From Microbacterium memoriense (GTDB lineage Bacteria; Actinomycetota; Actinomycetes; Actinomycetales; Microbacteriaceae), in the NCBI RefSeq assembly GCF_025398275.1, contig NZ_JAODOR010000008.1, positions 62,001-126,000 of the forward strand: DNA of 64,000 nucleotides, given 5' to 3'. The notes beneath the pieces are model-generated. The model saw only the letters and a program-made list of their open reading frames with translations. It searched no databases and was not told the DNA's origin. Below, piece by piece: positions 8,354-17,314 of the stretch. Position 1 is the first letter of the stretch. Every line of letters starts with the position of its first letter. Made by a program: the position numbers and the translations under genes.

Positions 8354-11300
8354 GATGTCGACTGGTACGCGCGCGCCTTGACCGCACGCCACGGGCCGAT
8401 GGGGTTGCCGCTCCACCGCGATCCGACCGGCACCGATTCGCCGCGCATGACGAGGGATGCCGGACCCACCGTCGCGTGCGCACCGATCGAGGCCGCAGGG
8501 AGGATCACGCTGTGGGGCCCGAGGGTCGCCCCGGCTTCCAATTCGACGGTATCCATACTCATGATTCGATCATGGAACAGGTGGGTCTGCACAACGCAGC
8601 CGCGATTGACCGTCGATCCGTCGCCCAGGGTCACGAGATCGGGCTCCGGCAGCCAGTAGCTGTCGCACCAGACACCGCGCCCGATCGTCGCACCGAGCGA
8701 TCGCAACCACACGGCGAGAGCGGGGGTGCCGGCCGCCGCGCGGGCGAACCACGGCGCCGCGACCATCTCGGTGAAGGTATCGGACACCTCGGTGCGCCAC
8801 ACGAAGCTCGACCAGAGGGGCTGTTCGCCGGCGCGGATGGGACCGACGATGATCCACTTCGCGAGCGTCGAGAGGCCCGCCGCGAGTGCACCGGTGAGCA
8901 GGAGGACGAGCCCGGAGAGCAAGACCGCCCAGGCCAACCCGAAGGACTCGATCAAGGCTGCCAAGGTGAACATCACCAGCAGTCCGAGCCCGCAGGTCAC
9001 AATGACCGGCACGATGCGGCCGAGTTCCCACAGCGCCCGCGCGACGCGCAGCCGCACAGGCGGCTGGTACGTGCGCGTCTCGTCGCCCTCCGCCGAAAGT
9101 CTCCGGAGGCGCACGGCCGGCGACCCCAGCCACGACGAGCCCGCTTTGGCTTTCATCGGAGCCGAAGACAGCACCGCGACCAATCCGTCGCGGGGCACGC
9201 GGTGTCCCGGTGCGGCCATGCCGGAGTTGCCGAGGAACGCGCGCTTGCCGATGCGGACCTGCCCCAACCGCATCCAGCCTCCCCGCAACTCGTAGGAGGC
9301 GACCATCGTGTCGTCGGCCAAGAAGGCGCCATCTTCGATACGGGTCATCGACGGGATCAGGAGCACGGTGGATGCTTCGACATCGCGCCCGACGCGAGCG
9401 CCCAGCATCCGCAGCCACACCGGCGTGAACAGGCTGGAGTACAGGGGGAAGAGGACCGTCCGCGCCGAATCGAGCAGGCGTTCGGTCGCCCATGCCTGCC
9501 ACCCGACCCGGCTACGTACCGGATGCGTGCCCTCGTCCAGGCGGATCGCCAGGAGCCGCACGGAGACCACCACGGTCGCGGCGTAGACGAGTCCGGTGAC
9601 GAGCACACCGGGCACGAGCCAGAGGAACGCTCCGCCGAGCGCGGTCCCGAGGGAGTCCGCTCCGATAACGCCTTGTGCCACGACGAGGCCACCGGCGGCG
9701 AACGACACGATCGGCACGAGCGCAAGGAAGACGGCCGAGAGCGCATAGGCCCAGAGCCAGCGGGTGGGGGCGGGAGCCCGCTCGGTAGGCCACTCTCCCG
9801 ACCGGCCGCCGGTGCGTTCGGCCGGGGACCCTGCCCAGGTCTGGTCGGCGCGCACGCGTCCGAACACGGCCGATCCCGGTGCGATCTCGGCGCGACGGCC
9901 GATCCGTGTGCCGGGCGCCAGAGTGCTGCGCGACCCGATCGTCGCGTCGGCCCCGATGCGGATGCCGCCGATCCGCACGACGTCCCCGTCGATCCAGTAG
10001 CCCGACAGATCGACCTCGGGCTCGATGGCCGCGCCGTCGCCGATCTCCAGCATCCCTGTGATGGGCGGCAGAGCATGCAGGTCGACGCCGGTGCCGATGC
10101 GTGCGCCGAGCGCACGCGCGTAGGAGCCGATCCACGGTGCGCCCGCGAGGCCGACAGCGTCGACCTGGTCGGCGATCTGCTCCGCGAGCCACAGGCGCAC
10201 GTGCACCCAGCCACCGCGCGGGTAGTCGCCGGGTCGGAGACCCCTCAACAACACACGGGCCGCTGCGGCCGATATCGCCATGCGCCCGAACGGGGTCGCG
10301 AAGACGAGCAGCCCCACGACGAGCACCGGCCACGGTGTCGCCGGCAGCACATCGAACCCGGGCGCGAGGCGCAGGAGGGCAGACGCGGTGAGGAGGTACA
10401 GCAGCCACCGGATGCCGGAGAGGATGAACAGGGGCACGCCCAGAATCGACTGCACCCACTGCATGCGACGGGGTGTCGGCGCGGGACGGTGGAACGTCGC
10501 GTCGACATCGTCCTGGAGGGCGGCGCCGAGCGCCTTGGCCATCGCCCCGAGGCGGGGGACGTCATAGATGTCGGCGACGGAGAACTCCGGCACCCGCGTG
10601 CGGATGCGGGAGACCAGCTGGGCTGCCGCGAGCGATCCGCCACCGAGATCGAAGAAGTCCACCTTCGTGCCGGTGACCGGCATCCCGAGGACGGCCTGCC
10701 ACTGCTCCGCAAGCCACGCTTCACCCGGCGAGAAATCCGTGTGGGGCAGCTCGACGTTGGGGAGCGGCCACGGAAGAGCGGCGCGGTCCACTTTGCCGGA
10801 GGTACGGATCGGCAGGTCATCGACGACCGCGAGCAACGGAACCATCGGAGCCGGCAGCCGGGCGGCGAGATCGGCGCGAGCGGCGAGACGATCGAAATCG
10901 GCGGGCGCCGCGAGATACCCGACCAACACGGGTACGCCGGCCTCGGTCATCCGCACGGCGGCGGCGGCACCGGTCACGCCGGGCAGGTCCTGCAATGCGG
11001 CTTCGACCTCACCGAGCTCGATGCGGCGTCCACCGACCTTGACCTGGTCATCCGCTCGGCCCTGGAAGATCAGGCCCGCGCTCTCGAAGCGCACCAGGTC
11101 ACCCGACCGGTAGGCACGATCCCACCCGAGAGTCGGGAACGGCGCATACTTCTCGGCGTCCTTCGCCGGATCGAGGTAACGCGCGAGACCCACCCCACCG
11201 ATGATCAGCTCACCGATTCCCCCCTCGGCAACAGGCTGTCCATCGGCATCGACCACCGCGAGGCTCCAGCCGTCGAGCGGCAGGCCGATGCGAACCGGTC

Positions 11301-12285
11301 CCGGCACGCCCAGCGGAGCGGCACAGGCGACCACCGTCGCCTCGGTCGGGCCGTACGTGTTCCAGACTTCGCGGCCTTCTGCCGCGAGACGGGTCGCGAG
11401 CTCAGGCGGGCAGGCCTCCCCGCCGAAGATCAGCACGCGGACGTTCTCGATCGAATCCGCAGGCCACATCGCCGCGAGAGTCGGGACCGTGGAGACCACC
11501 GTGATCCCCTGCCGGAGCAGCCAGGGAGCAAGATCCTCGCCAGAGCGCACGAGCGAACGGGGCGCGGGCACGAGGCATGCCCCGTGGCGCCACGCGAGCC
11601 ACATCTCTTCGCACGACGCGTCGAACGCGACCGAGAGCCCGGCCAGAACACGGTCTTTCGGACTGAGCGGTTCATCCTGCGCGAAGATGCGGGCTTCGGC
11701 ATCGACGAACGCGGCCGCTGATCGGTGCGAAACCGCGACACCCTTCGGGACCCCGGTGGATCCGGAGGTGAAGATGACCCACGCGTCGTCGTCGACCGTC
11801 GGCGGCGGCACAGTGACGATCGCGTGCGTGGAGGGATGCGGGGCATCGCCCGCGAAAAGCTCGGATTCCTCCAGCGGCATACCTTCGGAAACCGACGACG
11901 TGTACGCGCCGGCACCGGTGATGACACCGCGGACACCCGCCTCGCCGAAGACGAGTTGGGCGCGCTCATCGGGGTCGTCGAGATCGACGGGGACATATGC
12001 CGCGCCGGCCGCGAGGATGCCGAGAATACCGATATAGAGCTCTTTGGACCCTGACGCCATTCGCACGCCGACGCGGTCGCCGCGGCGCACCCCGGCTTCG
12101 TGCAGGCGCGCGGCGGTCGTGCCGACCCGCGCCATCAACTCCCGGTAGCTGAGCGCTCCGGATCCGTCGTCGATCGCCGAGGCCTCCGGGTAGGTCGCGG
12201 TCGTGGCCCGGATGATCTCCAGAAGTGTGCGAGGCTCCGGCGCTGCGGACGAGCGATCCAGAATCTCCTGACCGGATGCCGACAC
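8350..12285 (-). CDS. pls: Pls/PosA-type single-module peptide synthetase, candidate epsilon-poly-L-lysine synthetase
   Basis: A 1311-residue membrane-bound non-ribosomal peptide synthetase. The adenylation domain (about 20-510) has TSGSTGVPKG, YGPTE, GRADDQVKVGGRRIE and a final Lys in RTSGKVDR. A thiolation domain follows with DFFDLGGGS (about 540). The C-terminal half has six transmembrane segments separating three soluble regions, two of them with left-handed beta-helix hexapeptide repeats. This is the layout and length of Streptomyces epsilon-poly-lysine synthetase. Aligning by eye to GrsA, I read the pocket code as D-A-E-S-I-G-T-V-V-K, close to the lysine code I recall from bacitracin synthetase; FDAS keeps the alpha-amino-group Asp. 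There is no condensation or thioesterase domain. GTG start 2 bp after the upstream stop; 4-bp overlap with the M1 peptidase downstream. Confidence 0.85.
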   Translation of the reverse strand: MSASGQEILDRSSAAPEPRTLLEIIRATTATYPEASAIDDGSGALSYRELMARVGTTAARLHEAGVRRGDRVGVRMASGSKELYIGILGILAAGAAYVPVDLDDPDERAQLVFGEAGVRGVITGAGAYTSSVSEGMPLEESELFAGDAPHPSTHAIVTVPPPTVDDDAWVIFTSGSTGVPKGVAVSHRSAAAFVDAEARIFAQDEPLSPKDRVLAGLSVAFDASCEEMWLAWRHGACLVPAPRSLVRSGEDLAPWLLRQGITVVSTVPTLAAMWPADSIENVRVLIFGGEACPPELATRLAAEGREVWNTYGPTEATVVACAAPLGVPGPVRIGLPLDGWSLAVVDADGQPVAEGGIGELIIGGVGLARYLDPAKDAEKYAPFPTLGWDRAYRSGDLVRFESAGLIFQGRADDQVKVGGRRIELGEVEAALQDLPGVTGAAAAVRMTEAGVPVLVGYLAAPADFDRLAARADLAARLPAPMVPLLAVVDDLPIRTSGKVDRAALPWPLPNVELPHTDFSPGEAWLAEQWQAVLGMPVTGTKVDFFDLGGGSLAAAQLVSRIRTRVPEFSVADIYDVPRLGAMAKALGAALQDDVDATFHRPAPTPRRMQWVQSILGVPLFILSGIRWLLYLLTASALLRLAPGFDVLPATPWPVLVVGLLVFATPFGRMAISAAAARVLLRGLRPGDYPRGGWVHVRLWLAEQIADQVDAVGLAGAPWIGSYARALGARIGTGVDLHALPPITGMLEIGDGAAIEPEVDLSGYWIDGDVVRIGGIRIGADATIGSRSTLAPGTRIGRRAEIAPGSAVFGRVRADQTWAGSPAERTGGRSGEWPTERAPAPTRWLWAYALSAVFLALVPIVSFAAGGLVVAQGVIGADSLGTALGGAFLWLVPGVLVTGLVYAATVVVSVRLLAIRLDEGTHPVRSRVGWQAWATERLLDSARTVLFPLYSSLFTPVWLRMLGARVGRDVEASTVLLIPSMTRIEDGAFLADDTMVASYELRGGWMRLGQVRIGKRAFLGNSGMAAPGHRVPRDGLVAVLSSAPMKAKAGSSWLGSPAVRLRRLSAEGDETRTYQPPVRLRVARALWELGRIVPVIVTCGLGLLVMFTLAALIESFGLAWAVLLSGLVLLLTGALAAGLSTLAKWIIVGPIRAGEQPLWSSFVWRTEVSDTFTEMVAAPWFARAAAGTPALAVWLRSLGATIGRGVWCDSYWLPEPDLVTLGDGSTVNRGCVVQTHLFHDRIMSMDTVELEAGATLGPHSVILPAASIGAHATVGPASLVMRGESVPVGSRWSGNPIGPWRAVKARAYQSTS

Positions 12286-12287
12286 GT

Positions 12288-12902
12288 TCAGGAGAGCAGG
12301 TCGATCAGCTGCGCCTTTGTCAACCGCGAGTGTCCCGTGTGACCGGCCGCTCGGGCGCGCGAACGCAACTGCACGACGGTGAGGGCCGAGAGCTCGGCAG
12401 GGGCAGCCTCGGACGCATCGTCATCCGTCGCGAGATCAGCGGCAGGTGCCGTCAACTCCGCGGCGAGTGCATCTCCCGCCGTCGCGGCGTCGAGTTCCGC
12501 ACGCGCGGCGACCTTTTCAGCTCGCCGCGCGGCCTTCTTGAGCGACTTCGCCTCGGCCGCGAGGAGGGCGGCGTCCTCAGCGGCGCGCTCAGACGCGGCG
12601 GCAGCAGCGCGCGCATCGGCGCGCGACTGCGCTTTCCGCTCGGCAGCGGCGACCGCTTTCGCGACGGCGCGCTCGAGTCGGCGCGCGGCGCGCTCGGCAT
12701 CCTTCGCGACCCTTTTCGGCTTGCGGCGCACCTTCTTGGTGGAGACATCGGCCGCATCCCGCGCGTCGTCGATATAGTCCGCGAGACCGGATGCCTGCTT
12801 CTTCGGCAGCCCCTTGGCCGTCTTCTTCGCGCGCGACACCGCAGCTGAGGTCTCTTCGATCGCCTCGCGCGCCGCACGCTCGGCCTTACTCGTCTTCGCC
12901 AT
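12288..12902 (-). CDS. Lys/Ala-rich coiled protein with C-terminal RhoN/SAP-like domain
   Basis: A 204-residue protein. Residues 1-150 are low-complexity, rich in Ala, Lys, Arg and Glu and predicted helical or coiled, resembling histone-H1-like tails. A short acidic linker (TDDDASEAAP) precedes a C-terminal helix-extension-helix of about 33 residues (LSALTVVQLRSRARA...LTKAQLIDLL), typical of Rho N-terminal or SAP-like nucleic-acid-binding modules. It is the first gene of the operon, ending 2 bp before the synthetase start. DNA or RNA binding is likely from composition; whether it regulates or binds product is unknown. Confidence 0.75.
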   Translation of the reverse strand: MAKTSKAERAAREAIEETSAAVSRAKKTAKGLPKKQASGLADYIDDARDAADVSTKKVRRKPKRVAKDAERAARRLERAVAKAVAAAERKAQSRADARAAAAASERAAEDAALLAAEAKSLKKAARRAEKVAARAELDAATAGDALAAELTAPAADLATDDDASEAAPAELSALTVVQLRSRARAAGHTGHSRLTKAQLIDLLS

Positions 12903-12975
12903 GGCGCACAGGATAGCCCCGGTGGGTTAACCACAGGAGAACGCAGGCGGCATTTCGTCCGTTCGAGCGGCCCGC

Positions 12976-12993
12976 GTTCACCTTGCGTTTACC
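12976..12993 (+). promoter_or_regulatory. PHO box upstream of pstS
   Basis: GTTCACC TTGC GTTTACC is two direct repeats on an 11-bp period, matching the actinobacterial PhoP box (GTTCACC repeated every 11 bp). It lies about 95 bp before pstS. It predicts PhoR-PhoP activation of pstSCAB under phosphate limitation. Confidence 0.85.
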
Positions 12994-13086
12994 CACACAG
13001 CGCACTCTCGTAAGAGTCGGTGTCTACGGTCATGCCTGGCCCTGCACCAGGGCTGCCATCACAGGACAATCCCGAAGGACACACAC

Positions 13087-14199
13087 GTGAAGCTCACCCG
13101 CCTCGCCCAGCTGGGCGCAGTCGCCGCCATCGCGGCACTTACGCTCACCGCTTGCGCATCGAACGAAGGCACCCCTGCTGCCACGGACGGCGCGACCGAT
13201 GGCGCCGTCGCGCTCTCCGGTGAACTCGCCGGTGCCGGCGCATCGTCGCAGGACGTCGCCGTGCAGGCCTGGGCCGCCGGCTTCCAGACGGCCAACCCGG
13301 ACAGCACCATCACCTACGACCCGTCCGGATCGGGCGCGGGACGCGAATCCTTCCAGGCCGGCGCTGTCGGCTTCGCCGGCTCCGACCGCGCGTTCACGAC
13401 CGACGAGATCGCCGAAGGCCCCTTCAGCGCGTGCGTCGCGGACACCGGCATCATTCAGATCCCGTCCTACATCTCGCCGATCGCCGTGATCTTCAAGCTC
13501 GACGGCATCGAGACGCTGAACCTCGACGCCGACACCCTCGCGGGCGTCTTCGCCGGCACGATCACCAACTGGAACGACCCGGCGATCGCCGCGACCAACG
13601 AGGGCGTCACGCTGCCCGACCTGGCCATCACGCCGGTTCACCGCGCCGACGACTCGGGCACGACCGAGAACTTCACCGACTACCTGTTCCAGGCTGCACC
13701 CGACGTGTGGACCTGGGAGGCCGATGGTGTGTGGCCGGCCACGCCCGTCGCCGGTGAGGCTGCCCCGCAGACCTCTGGTGTCGTTGCTGCCGTCGACGGT
13801 GGCACGGGAACGATCGGCTACGCCGACGCCTCGCGCGCCGAAGGCTTCGGTCAGGTCGCCGTCCAGATCGGTGACGAGTTCGTCTCGTTCTCGCCGGAGG
13901 CCGCTGCCGCCGTCGTCGACGCGTCGCCGCTGGAAGAGGGCCGCACCGCGGGTGACCTCGCCATCGCGCTCGACCGCACGCCCGACACCGCTGCCTACCC
14001 GATCGTGCTCGTGAGCTACATGGTCGCGTGCGAGGAGTACACCGACGCCGCCATCGCGCCGCTGGTCAAGGGCTTCCTCGACTTCGTGATCAGCGCAGAG
14101 GGCCAGGATGCCGCTGCTGCCGCAGCCGGTAGCGCACCGATCTCCGACTCGCAGCGCGAGGCCATGCAGGGCGCGCTCGATCTGATCGTCACGCAGTAA
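13087..14199 (+). CDS. pstS: Phosphate ABC transporter substrate-binding lipoprotein
   Basis: A 370-residue high-affinity phosphate-binding protein. The N-terminus is a lipoprotein signal with lipobox LTAC (Cys about 24). The body shows PstS features: GAGASSQD near the start (binding-loop Ser), YDPSGSGAGRE, VGFAGSDRAFT and the DDSGTTENFTDYL loop. It sits on the outer face of the membrane and delivers phosphate to PstCA. First gene of pstSCAB, GTG start about 95 bp after the PHO box. Confidence 0.97.
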   Translation: MKLTRLAQLGAVAAIAALTLTACASNEGTPAATDGATDGAVALSGELAGAGASSQDVAVQAWAAGFQTANPDSTITYDPSGSGAGRESFQAGAVGFAGSDRAFTTDEIAEGPFSACVADTGIIQIPSYISPIAVIFKLDGIETLNLDADTLAGVFAGTITNWNDPAIAATNEGVTLPDLAITPVHRADDSGTTENFTDYLFQAAPDVWTWEADGVWPATPVAGEAAPQTSGVVAAVDGGTGTIGYADASRAEGFGQVAVQIGDEFVSFSPEAAAAVVDASPLEEGRTAGDLAIALDRTPDTAAYPIVLVSYMVACEEYTDAAIAPLVKGFLDFVISAEGQDAAAAAAGSAPISDSQREAMQGALDLIVTQ

Positions 14200-14272
14200 T
14201 ACCCCCGTACCCGGTCCGGCATCCTGCCGGGCCGGGTACACCCCTGAGCACATCGAAGAGGGAAAAGGACTC

Positions 14273-15226
14273 ATGACCACGACAACCGAAGCGGCTGTCA
14301 CTGCGAAGCCGAAGCCTCCGCAGCGCGCCGGCGACCGCTGGTTCTCGGGCACGGCGCTGGCCGCCGGATCGATGATCCTCGTTACCCTCGCTGCGGTCGC
14401 GATCTTCCTGATCATCCAATCGATCCCCGGAATCTCCGCGACCAACGAGACCGCCTCGATTCTGCGCAGCGACTTTTGGGACTACGTCTGGCCCCTTGCA
14501 TTCGGAACCGTCTGGGCCGCGATCCTCGCCCTTCTGATGGCGGTTCCCCTGTCGGTCGCCGTCGCTCTCTTCATCTCGCACTACGCGCCGCGCCGGCTCG
14601 CCCAGACCCTCGGCTACATCGTCGACCTTCTGGCCGCGGTCCCCTCCGTCGTCTTCGGCCTCTGGGGCATCCTCGTGCTCGCCCCGGCCGTCCTCCCGGT
14701 CTACATGTGGCTGAACACGAACATGGGATGGTTCCCCCTCTTCTCCGGCACCGTGTCGGGCACGGGCCGCACGATCTTCACGGCAGCGATCGTGCTGGCC
14801 GTCATGGTCGTGCCGATCATCACGGCCATCTGCCGCGAGATCTTCCTGCAGACCCCCGTCCTGCACGAGGAGGCAGCGCTTGCCCTCGGCGCCACACGCT
14901 GGGAAATGATCCGCATGGCGGTCTTCCCGTACGGCCGGAGCGGCATCGTCTCCGCCTCGATGCTCGGCCTCGGTCGCGCCCTCGGCGAAACGATGGCGGT
15001 GGCCATGGTGCTGTCGGTGGCGAACGTCATCAGCATCCAGCTCCTCACTTCCGAAAACCCCGGGACGATTCCGGCCAATATCGCCCTGACCTTCCCCGAG
15101 GCATACGGCACGAACATCAACGTGCTCATCGCCACCGGCCTCATCTTGTTCATCGTCACTTTCGCTGTGAACGCCGTCGCCCGCTGGGTCGTCGACCGCC
15201 GCAAGGAATTCTCGGGAGCCAACTGA
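14273..15226 (+). CDS. pstC: Phosphate ABC transporter permease PstC
   Basis: A 317-residue inner-membrane permease with six predicted helices. A long cytoplasmic N-terminus rich in Lys and Pro precedes the first helix (SMILVTLAAVAIFLI). The ABC-permease EAA loop is clear (EEAALALGATRWEMIRMAVFP). It is 73 bp after pstS with AGGGAAAAGG ahead of its ATG, and 1 bp before pstA. It forms the translocation channel with PstA. Confidence 0.97.
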   Translation: MTTTTEAAVTAKPKPPQRAGDRWFSGTALAAGSMILVTLAAVAIFLIIQSIPGISATNETASILRSDFWDYVWPLAFGTVWAAILALLMAVPLSVAVALFISHYAPRRLAQTLGYIVDLLAAVPSVVFGLWGILVLAPAVLPVYMWLNTNMGWFPLFSGTVSGTGRTIFTAAIVLAVMVVPIITAICREIFLQTPVLHEEAALALGATRWEMIRMAVFPYGRSGIVSASMLGLGRALGETMAVAMVLSVANVISIQLLTSENPGTIPANIALTFPEAYGTNINVLIATGLILFIVTFAVNAVARWVVDRRKEFSGAN

Positions 15227-15227
15227 C

Positions 15228-16334
15228 ATGACCATCACCACTGCTCCCTCACAGACGCCGCCTACATCCGCGCCGCGCACGTCCAGCGGCCTGACCAGCG
15301 GTCATCTCCCCCGTTGGGCACCCTGGGCTCTCCTCGGACTCAGCGCGGTCGTCAGCGCCGCGATCTTCGGTGTCATCGCTCTCGCCGAAAGCGGATCGTT
15401 CAGTATTCCCGGCTGGGCCATCGTCTCGGTCTTGGCCTACCTCGTCCTGATCGCGGTCATCTCGACAGTCGTCGAGGGTAGCCGCAAGGGAGTCGACCGG
15501 TTGGTCGTCGGAGTCGTCTCTGCCGCCTTCGCCCTTGCGATGGTGCCGCTGATCTCGGTCATCTCAACCGTCGTCACCAACGGCGTCGCCGGAATCTCGG
15601 CGGAGTTCTTTACTTCGTCCATGCGCAACGTCGTGGGTGAGGGCGGTGGCGCTCTGCACGCGATCGTCGGAACACTGCTGATCACCCTCGCCGCCGCCGT
15701 CGTGTCGATCCCGATCGGTCTGTTCACCGCGATCTATCTGATCGAGTACGGACAGAGCAGCCGCCTGGCGCAGGGCATCCGGTTCCTCGTCGACGTCATG
15801 ACCGGCATCCCCTCGATCGTCGCGGGTCTGTTCGCCTTCGCCCTGTTCGCGCTCTTCTTCGGACCGGGCGTGCGCATGGGCATCATGGGCTCCGTCGCGC
15901 TCGCCGTGCTGATGATCCCGGTCGTCGTTCGCTCCAGCGAAGAAATGCTCCGACTCGTTCCCAACGAACTGCGCGAAGCGTCGTATGCGCTCGGCGTGCC
16001 CAAGTGGCTCACGATCGTCAAGGTGGTCCTTCCCACCTCGATCGCCGGCATCACGACCGGCATCATGCTGTCGATCTCGCGCGTCATCGGTGAGACCGCC
16101 CCGCTGCTGCTCACTGCCGGCATCGCGACGTCGATGAACTACGACCTGTTCAACGGCCGGATGGCGACGCTCCCCGTGTTCGCCTACTCGCAGTACATGA
16201 ACCAGGGCACGCCGGCATCGGCCTACATCGACCGCGCCTGGGCCGCCGCGCTGACGCTCATCGTCATCGTCATGGTCCTGAACCTCGTGGCCCGCCTGGT
16301 CGCGAAGATCTTCTCCCCCAAGCTCGGCCGCTGA
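15228..16334 (+). CDS. pstA: Phosphate ABC transporter permease PstA
   Basis: A 368-residue permease, longer than usual at the N-terminus because of a Pro/Thr/Ser-rich tail and extra hydrophobic segments before the transport domain. The core has the EAA-type loop ([22 protein letters not shown]) and the [11 protein letters not shown] helix typical of PstA. It starts 1 bp after the pstC stop, so the two are translated together. Confidence 0.96.
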   Translation: MTITTAPSQTPPTSAPRTSSGLTSGHLPRWAPWALLGLSAVVSAAIFGVIALAESGSFSIPGWAIVSVLAYLVLIAVISTVVEGSRKGVDRLVVGVVSAAFALAMVPLISVISTVVTNGVAGISAEFFTSSMRNVVGEGGGALHAIVGTLLITLAAAVVSIPIGLFTAIYLIEYGQSSRLAQGIRFLVDVMTGIPSIVAGLFAFALFALFFGPGVRMGIMGSVALAVLMIPVVVRSSEEMLRLVPNELREASYALGVPKWLTIVKVVLPTSIAGITTGIMLSISRVIGETAPLLLTAGIATSMNYDLFNGRMATLPVFAYSQYMNQGTPASAYIDRAWAAALTLIVIVMVLNLVARLVAKIFSPKLGR

Positions 16335-16383
16335 GCACGCGGCCTCCCGAAACTCCTCTCGAAATCGAAATCACAGGTACCCC

Positions 16384-17163
16384 GTGTCTAAGAGCATCGA
16401 AGTCAACGACCTCAACGTCTACTACAGCGAGTTCCTCGCCGTCGAGGGCGTCTCCATCGACATCCAGCCGCGCAGCGTGACCGCCTTCATCGGACCCTCC
16501 GGCTGCGGCAAGTCCACGTTCCTCCGCACCCTGAACCGCATGCACGAGGTCATCCCCGGCGCACGCGTCGAGGGTGAGGTCCTCCTCGACGGCGATGACC
16601 TTTACGGTCCGGGCGTGGACCCCGTGCTCGTGCGCCGTCAGGTCGGCATGGTCTTCCAGCGCCCCAACCCGTTCCCGACGATGTCGATCAAGGAGAACGT
16701 GTTGGCGGGCGTGAAGCTCAACAACAAGCGGATCTCCAAGAGCGACGCTGATGCTCTCGTCGAGCAGTCGCTGCAGGGGGCGAACCTCTGGAACGAGGTC
16801 AAGGACCGCCTCGACAAGCCGGGCTCCGGCCTGTCCGGCGGTCAGCAGCAGCGTCTGTGCATCGCGCGTGCGATCGCCGTCTCCCCCGACGTCCTGCTGA
16901 TGGACGAGCCCTGCTCCGCGCTCGACCCGATCTCGACCTTCGCGATCGAGGAGCTCATCCAGGAGCTCAAGAAGGACTACACGATCGTCATCGTGACGCA
17001 CAACATGCAGCAGGCGTCGCGTGTGTCGGACAAGACGGCGTTCTTCAACATCGCCGGCACCGGCAAGCCGGGCAAGCTCATCGAGTACAACGACACGAAC
17101 TCGATCTTCACGACTCCGGCCATCCAGGCCACCGAGGACTACGTCTCCGGCCGCTTCGGCTGA
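16384..17163 (+). CDS. pstB: Phosphate ABC transporter ATPase PstB
   Basis: A 259-residue ATPase. Walker A is GPSGCGKST, the Q-loop is VFQRPNPFP, the signature is LSGGQQQR, Walker B is [12 protein letters not shown] and the switch His is in [10 protein letters not shown]; all are intact. GTG start at 16384 with weak upstream A/G content, 49 bp after pstA. No phoU follows. Confidence 0.97.
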   Translation: MSKSIEVNDLNVYYSEFLAVEGVSIDIQPRSVTAFIGPSGCGKSTFLRTLNRMHEVIPGARVEGEVLLDGDDLYGPGVDPVLVRRQVGMVFQRPNPFPTMSIKENVLAGVKLNNKRISKSDADALVEQSLQGANLWNEVKDRLDKPGSGLSGGQQQRLCIARAIAVSPDVLLMDEPCSALDPISTFAIEELIQELKKDYTIVIVTHNMQQASRVSDKTAFFNIAGTGKPGKLIEYNDTNSIFTTPAIQATEDYVSGRFG

Positions 17164-17225
17164 GCCCACATCCTTACGCGCGTGTCCCACTGGGGGCAGC
17201 CCTTGTCCCGATTCGGGTGAGGGTT

Positions 17226-17274
17226 GTCCCCTTTTCGGTTGTTTCACGGGCGCGAAAGCAACCGAAAGTGGGAC
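17226..17274. terminator. Long imperfect inverted repeat after pstB
   Basis: Arms 17226-17245 and 17254-17274 pair with few mismatches around an 8-base loop and share the core TTTCGGTTG/CAACCGAAA. It lies between convergent pstB and pabC, so it probably terminates both. The AAAGTGGG word at its right arm recurs in the inverted repeat at 63331-63386. Confidence 0.6.
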
Positions 17275-17314
17275 ATACCACCGTCACGCCTGGGAGCGTC
17301 GGCGCGGGCGAGGG

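Noticed and set aside
8329..11721. 1130-codon open frame antisense to the synthetase
   Set aside because: It is an opposite-strand shadow of a high-GC gene: Arg/Gly/His/Asp-rich composition, no motifs, and the minus-strand product has complete domains.
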